Shown: positions 59,191 to 64,000 of the stretch, piece by piece
Numbering within the stretch: the first letter of the stretch is position 1
Layout: every line of letters begins with the position of its first letter
Assembly: GCA_947493585.1 (NCBI GenBank)
Contig: CANLRI010000001.1
Span: 744,001-808,000, forward strand
DNA from: an uncultured Planococcus sp.
GTDB lineage: Bacteria; Bacillota; Bacilli; Bacillales_A; Planococcaceae
DNA length: 64,000 bases
Reading direction: 5' to 3'
Program-made: the position numbers and the translations under genes
Notes under the pieces: model-generated
Told to the model about the DNA's origin: nothing
What the model saw: only the letters and a program-made list of their open reading frames with translations
Database searches by the model: none

Positions 59191-59619
59191 ATAGTACACT
59201 GGAACATTTCCGCACCTAAACCCTCAACATCTGCCCTTTGACCAACAAAGCGTTTCCAAACCACCACTCTTATAATTTACATTCCTATGTTCTCCAAATG
59301 ACTAGAGTTGCAAGAAAACTAGCAAAAAGTAAAAAAATACTAGAAAAAAATAGATATTTTTTTCTGAAGTTAAGATCTGCCGGAAAATATGTTATTTGTA
59401 CCTATTATTTTTTAGGAATCCAAATATACAAAAAGAAATGTATTAATTATGGGTATAAATACCCTTTATAATTCGTTGCTCGAAAATTTATTTTTACGAA
59501 AGGGTTCCTTCAGCACATGCGCTTCGCAGGAATATATTGTCCGTTGTATCAGCTTTTATGCTTATTTGATTTCTATTAAATTCCAATAATTCTATTCTCA
59601 AGAATATTCAAATATCATA
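59191..59619. other. AT-rich intergenic region upstream of the subtilase gene
   Basis: No supported gene. A 77-codon frame at 59238-59471 has no ribosome site and low-complexity Lys/Ile/Tyr composition. Confidence 0.4.
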
Positions 59620-59649
59620 TTGACATAATTGTATGACTATTGTTACTAT
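59620..59649 (+). promoter_or_regulatory. Promoter of the subtilase gene
   Basis: TTGACA (59620-59625), 18 bases, then TACTAT (59644-59649), 83 bases before the start. Confidence 0.55.
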
Positions 59650-59732
59650 TTTATCTGTGAGGAAATACGTACATAAGTGGGAAACATACATAAGGTCAAT
59701 TTCCTCGAAAAAACATTAGGGGAGGCTACATT

Positions 59733-62700
59733 GTGCAAAACGGTTCAAAGACTTGGAAAAAGTTTGTATCTGTTGCTATGATCGCAGGTTTAGTTGCAAG
59801 TAACGGTGTTATGACTGCAAGTGCTACATCTGGTGACAAAGAGAAATCCAGTGAGAAAGATTTGCAGGCAATCAACGTTCTTTCCAACGAAAAAGCGGAA
59901 TTGATCAAGCAGCTTAAGAAAAAAGAAGATTCTGATATGGTTCAAAAAGATGCATTGGATCCGAACGAAGAAGTTCGTGTCATTGTTGAAATTGAAGGCC
60001 AATCAGCAGTTGAAGTGGCATCTGCAAAAGGTGTCCAATACAAGACACTAGCTAAAGCAGAAAAAGAAAAGATTGAAACTCAATTAGTGAAAGCGCATGC
60101 AAGCGTGAAGAAAACCATTTCTTCTAAAGGCGTTGAACTTAATTCCCAATATGAATATACGACGGCATTCAATGGCTTCAGCGGTGTTGTGAAATTCAGC
60201 GACGTTGAGAAAATCAAAGACTTGCCGAACGTTAAGAACGTATATATTGCAAATGAATACGAAAGACCTGAAGCTAAGCCTGATATGACGACAAGCCACG
60301 ACTTCATCCAGTCGCGCCAAGTATGGGCGGACAGCAAGTTCCAAGGTGAAGGAATGGTCGTTGCAGTCATCGATACAGGAATCGATCCTGACCATAAAGA
60401 TTTCAACATCACTGACGACTCGAAAGTTGATTTGACGAAATCTGACGTTGATGGGCTTATCTCCAAAGATGGATTGAAAGGCGCTTATCAAAACGTTAAA
60501 GTTCCTTATGCTTATAACTATTATGATAAAAACGCTGAAATTCAAGATGATGGACCGGGTGCTTCCATGCACGGCATGCACGTTGCAGGTACAGTCGGCG
60601 CTAACGGAGACGAAAGCGAAGGCGGCCTAAAAGGGGTAGCTCCAGAATCCCAAATCCTCGGCATGAAAGTATTCTCGAATGACGTCAACTTCCCATCGAC
60701 GTTCTCTGATATTTACTTGGCAGCGATTGACGATGCTGTGAAGCTGGGAGCGGATGTACTGAACATGAGCTTAGGTTCAACTTCATCATTCTACGACGCG
60801 GACAGTGCAGAAGACAAAGCTATCACAAACGCCGTCAACAACGGAATCGTTTCAGCTGTATCAGCTGGTAACTCAGGGCATATCGGCTACGGCTACGATA
60901 ACCCGCATTACGACAACCCTGATTACGGTTTGGTTGGATCTCCAGGACTTAACAAAGATACAATCCAAGTCGCAGCTACTGGAAACGTGGTAAATCACTT
61001 CACTCATGAAGTGGAATTCGATGGTTTCACAGTAGAAGGATTCGGCGTGGATGACTGGACTGATTTCGAAGTGCAAGGCGATGACATCGATGTTGTATCC
61101 TTGAAGGAATTGACCGGTAATCAAAGCGCATTGGGTGCTGCTTCAGACTATGAAAGCATCGATGTAGAAGGCAAAGTAGTTGTCGTTGAACGCGGCGAGC
61201 ATACATTTGCTGATAAAACAACTTGGGCAGCAGCGGCTGGCGCAGCCGGAATCATCGTTTATAACTCCACTAGCCCGGTCTTCTTTAAAGACCAAGGCGG
61301 CTGGGATATTCCGTTCATGAAGATTACAAGAGAACAAGGTTTGGAGCTTGAAGCAGCACTAGCTGAAGATGGCGAACTTGGCGCAGATGTTGAACAAACA
61401 GCTGTAGAAGAAGGACCTGAAGTAGGCCGTGCAACGGACTTCACATCATGGGGCGTAACGCCGGACCTTGAGTTCAAACCTGAATTGTCTGCACCAGGCG
61501 GAAACATCTTGTCGACGCTTGAAAATGACAAATACGGTGTGATGAGCGGAACATCCATGGCAGCTCCACACGTTGCGGGCGGCGCGGCACTTGTTCAGCA
61601 ATACTTGAAAAATCATGACGAGTTCAAAAATCTTTCATTGGAAGAACGTACTCGCCTAGCGAAAGTGTTGCTATTGAACACTGCTGACATCACGCACGGT
61701 AAATCAGGCGACACGATCTCACCTCGCCGCCAAGGCGCTGGGATGATGCAGCTTAACGGCGCAGTTACAACACCAGTGATCATGACTGAAAAATCGACGA
61801 ACGAAGCGAAAGTGAACGTCAAAGACTTCACAGGAGATTCCTTCACGTTCACGTTGAAAGCTGAAAACTTGTCTAATGAAGCAGCGACATATTCAGTTGA
61901 CACTTCAGTGTTAGTTGATATGTTCCAGGAAGAAGGCGCAGTAACTTCCAACTTGCTTCAATCAGGTGCTCTTGAAGGAGCAAAAGTTTCTGCTCCTGAA
62001 ACAGTAACTGTACCGGCTAACGGAACAGTCGATGTGAAAGTGACAGTCGATATCAGCGAAGGCAAAGTGCCAGGACTTGATAAAGACGGCAACGCAATCA
62101 CAAAAGCGCTTGAAGAAGATGTCTTCGTTGAAGGCTTCGTGAAATTGACAGCTGAAGAAGGATCGTCAAACCCTGATTTGGTCTTGCCATACATCAGCTT
62201 CTACGGTGAATGGGATCGTCCGGATATCATTGATTCCTTCGGCGTTGAAGAAAAAGACGAGCCGCATTTCTACCAGCAGTATTATGATCTTTACAAGATT
62301 AAAGACGCTGACGATGGAGAATATTATTATGATTTAGTGGAAGTGGACGGCGAGTGGGTTTACCCAGTATCTCCGAACAACGACGGCTTGAACGATAAGA
62401 TCAACGGAAACATCACACTTCTTCGTAACGCAGATGAGTTGCAAACGAACATCCTGAACGAAGCGGGCGAGAAAGTCCGTACAGTCAATATCGAGAAAGA
62501 TGTTCGTAAAAACTTCTTTAACGGTGGAACTGGATCGTACATCAGCTACTCAGAAGCTCGCGCTTGGGATGGCAAAGTGAAAGGCGAAGTTGCAGAGGAC
62601 GGATTGTATCACTACGAATACAATGCAAAAGTCGACTACGAAGAAGCAGATTGGCAGAGCAAGAAATTGCCAGTTTACATCGATACAACTGCACCGGAAG

Positions 62701-64000
62701 CTTCTGTTACTGTAAATGAAGAAGACAATACATTGGAAGTTTCCTTGTCTGATGAAGGTGTCGGCGTCAAGCAATTCTCCGTCAATGTTGATGGCGAACG
62801 TTTGCCGGTTGAAGGTTACTTCGGCGCAGACGAAAAAGTCATTGACCTTGATGAGTTCGGCTTGGATGCATCAGAAGCTGACTTGATCGAAGTCGTAGTT
62901 TATGACCATGCTTACAATATGGGTTATGCTATCTCGAATGCGGATGACACAGTTAAACCAGTCATCTACGTTGATGATAACGGTCCAGAAGCGCTTGGCC
63001 TTTACGGAAAAAATGAAGTACCTATTAAAGGTTATGTAGTCGAAGAAAACTTGAAGACTTTGAAAGTGAACGGCAAAGAAGTGGCATTCACTGAAACGGA
63101 TAAAGGCTTCGCGTTCGATACAACAATCGAACTTGAAACTGGCCGTCACGATGTGAAGTTCGAAGCGACGGATTACAACGGCAACACGTCTTCGATCATC
63201 CGCCCAGTCTATGTGGATACAGTGAACCCGACGCTTGCAATTGACGCTCCTGGCGTTGTTGACCAAGATGAGGAATCAGTGGAATTCGACATCACGGTTA
63301 AAGATAACTTCAACATGGTGAAACTATCACTTGATGGAGATGTTCTTTATAACCAAGACGTCTTTGATGAAATCACGTTGGCTAATCCAGTCAGCAAAAC
63401 AGTAACAGCGAAAGTCGACTTGGCACCTGGCGTGAACACGTTCATGGTGGTTGCTGAAGACGCAGCTGGCAACAAGATCGAAAAAGAAGTGAAGATCGAC
63501 CGTTCTGATTCTGACCTTCGTGCAGAGCGCATTTCTGGTGCAGACCGCTACATCACAGCAGTTGAGCTAAGCAAAGAAGGCTGGGAATCTTCCGATACAG
63601 TCGTCCTTGCACGCGGCGATAACTATGCTGATGCTCTAGCAGGCGTACCGCTTGCGAAGAAACATGACGCACCGCTTCTATTGTCCCGCACGGCTAAATT
63701 GCCTGCTGACACTTACGAAGAAATCAAACGCCTTGGTGCGAAAACAGTTCACGTTCTTGGTGGAACGGGCGCGATCTCTGACGCTGTCGTGAAGCAATTG
63801 AAATCTGACGGCATCACAGTAGAACGCATCAGCGGAGCTGACCGTTTCGAGACTGCAGCGAAAATTGCTGAGAAATTCGGTAAATCCGAATCGGCAATCG
63901 TCGTCAGCGGCACGAACTTCCCGGATGCTCTAAGCGTAGCTAGCTATGCTGGATCTGAAGGCACGCCGATCTTGCTTTCCCGTACTGAGTCAGTGCCGAA
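59733..64000 (+). CDS. Secreted subtilase (S8) with PA domain and C-terminal CWB2 repeats, 3' end outside window
   Basis: The frame is open from GTG 59733 (AGGGGAGGC upstream) to the window end: 1422 residues without stop. Signal peptide ~1-33; I9-type propeptide ~80-165; S8 domain with Asp214 (VIDTGID), His280 (MHGMHVAG) and Ser608 (SGTSMAAPHVAGG); a PA insert at ~475-560; then Fn3-like and Ig-like repeats, ending in CWB2 repeats from ~1263 (ERISGADRYIT, DNYADALAG, PLLLS). The architecture is that of large cell-envelope proteases such as lactocepin or Vpr, but wall attachment by CWB2 replaces LPXTG or SLH anchoring. One full repeat and most of a second are visible; three are expected. Confidence 0.9.
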   Translation, partial: MQNGSKTWKKFVSVAMIAGLVASNGVMTASATSGDKEKSSEKDLQAINVLSNEKAELIKQLKKKEDSDMVQKDALDPNEEVRVIVEIEGQSAVEVASAKGVQYKTLAKAEKEKIETQLVKAHASVKKTISSKGVELNSQYEYTTAFNGFSGVVKFSDVEKIKDLPNVKNVYIANEYERPEAKPDMTTSHDFIQSRQVWADSKFQGEGMVVAVIDTGIDPDHKDFNITDDSKVDLTKSDVDGLISKDGLKGAYQNVKVPYAYNYYDKNAEIQDDGPGASMHGMHVAGTVGANGDESEGGLKGVAPESQILGMKVFSNDVNFPSTFSDIYLAAIDDAVKLGADVLNMSLGSTSSFYDADSAEDKAITNAVNNGIVSAVSAGNSGHIGYGYDNPHYDNPDYGLVGSPGLNKDTIQVAATGNVVNHFTHEVEFDGFTVEGFGVDDWTDFEVQGDDIDVVSLKELTGNQSALGAASDYESIDVEGKVVVVERGEHTFADKTTWAAAAGAAGIIVYNSTSPVFFKDQGGWDIPFMKITREQGLELEAALAEDGELGADVEQTAVEEGPEVGRATDFTSWGVTPDLEFKPELSAPGGNILSTLENDKYGVMSGTSMAAPHVAGGAALVQQYLKNHDEFKNLSLEERTRLAKVLLLNTADITHGKSGDTISPRRQGAGMMQLNGAVTTPVIMTEKSTNEAKVNVKDFTGDSFTFTLKAENLSNEAATYSVDTSVLVDMFQEEGAVTSNLLQSGALEGAKVSAPETVTVPANGTVDVKVTVDISEGKVPGLDKDGNAITKALEEDVFVEGFVKLTAEEGSSNPDLVLPYISFYGEWDRPDIIDSFGVEEKDEPHFYQQYYDLYKIKDADDGEYYYDLVEVDGEWVYPVSPNNDGLNDKINGNITLLRNADELQTNILNEAGEKVRTVNIEKDVRKNFFNGGTGSYISYSEARAWDGKVKGEVAEDGLYHYEYNAKVDYEEADWQSKKLPVYIDTTAPEASVTVNEEDNTLEVSLSDEGVGVKQFSVNVDGERLPVEGYFGADEKVIDLDEFGLDASEADLIEVVVYDHAYNMGYAISNADDTVKPVIYVDDNGPEALGLYGKNEVPIKGYVVEENLKTLKVNGKEVAFTETDKGFAFDTTIELETGRHDVKFEATDYNGNTSSIIRPVYVDTVNPTLAIDAPGVVDQDEESVEFDITVKDNFNMVKLSLDGDVLYNQDVFDEITLANPVSKTVTAKVDLAPGVNTFMVVAEDAAGNKIEKEVKIDRSDSDLRAERISGADRYITAVELSKEGWESSDTVVLARGDNYADALAGVPLAKKHDAPLLLSRTAKLPADTYEEIKRLGAKTVHVLGGTGAISDAVVKQLKSDGITVERISGADRFETAAKIAEKFGKSESAIVVSGTNFPDALSVASYAGSEGTPILLSRTESVP

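Noticed and set aside
59238..59471. 77-codon frame before the subtilase gene
   Set aside because: No ribosome site, AT-driven Lys/Ile/Tyr composition, located next to the repeat.

Overview
The window looks like the chromosome of a non-spore-forming, moderate-GC member of the Bacillales, most likely Planococcus/Planomicrobium (Planococcaceae). The genus is inferred from gene order and protein character, with no database search. The first 23 kb follows Bacillus subtilis order: glyA, upp, the atp operon, ywzB, murA, mbl, fabZ, ywpF, ssb, ywqA/ywqB. The sporulation and flagellar-type genes that lie among these in B. subtilis (spoIID, spoIIQ, spoIIID, flhO/flhP) are absent.

Layout. 1-5 kb: end of glyA, a LOV-like/GAF/GGDEF/EAL c-di-GMP protein, upp, and a UDP-GlcNAc 2-epimerase (wecB/mnaA). 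5-13 kb: ATP synthase operon atpZ-I-B-E-F-H-A-G-D-C, with hairpin-forming intergenic repeats inserted between atpE and atpF and between atpG and atpD. 13-18 kb: ywzB, murA, mbl, an EpuA-type small membrane protein, fabZ, ywpF (minus strand), ssb and a 47-residue small protein. 18-23 kb: ywqB-ywqA (SWIM and SNF2 proteins, minus strand), an IDEAL-domain protein and a 35-residue membrane peptide. 24-34 kb: a complete dppABCDE-ykfABCD operon for import and recycling of murein peptides, then a DUF2187 gene. 34-44 kb: a repeat-rich gap, a membrane protein with an HlyD-like adaptor, yhdT-panF, a DMT exporter, two M20 peptidases (one RocB-like) and an AGCS symporter. 44-48 kb: UDP-ManNAc dehydrogenase, TagA/WecG glycosyltransferase and a GT4 glycosyltransferase. 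48-64 kb: a cell-surface island with four secreted proteins carrying cell-wall-binding repeat 2 (CWB2, PF04122) modules fused to NlpC/P60, SpoIID, amidase_3 and subtilase domains, plus an LTA synthase and a lipoprotein. The subtilase gene runs off the window end.

How the genes fit together. wecB and wecC can make UDP-ManNAcA, and TagA/WecG, the GT4 enzyme and LtaS build or extend cell-wall polymers. The neighbouring CWB2 proteins are probably anchored to such an anionic polymer and remodel peptidoglycan. The dpp-ykf operon would salvage the peptides released.

The most unusual signal is non-coding. A composite element of about 0.75 kb occurs three times (34.1-34.9, 52.4-53.0 and 58.4-59.2 kb; the first is inverted). 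It contains tandem units of about 235 nt whose core of about 87 nt folds into the same multi-stem structure in all five copies, with compensatory base changes. I do not recognise it as a described RNA family.
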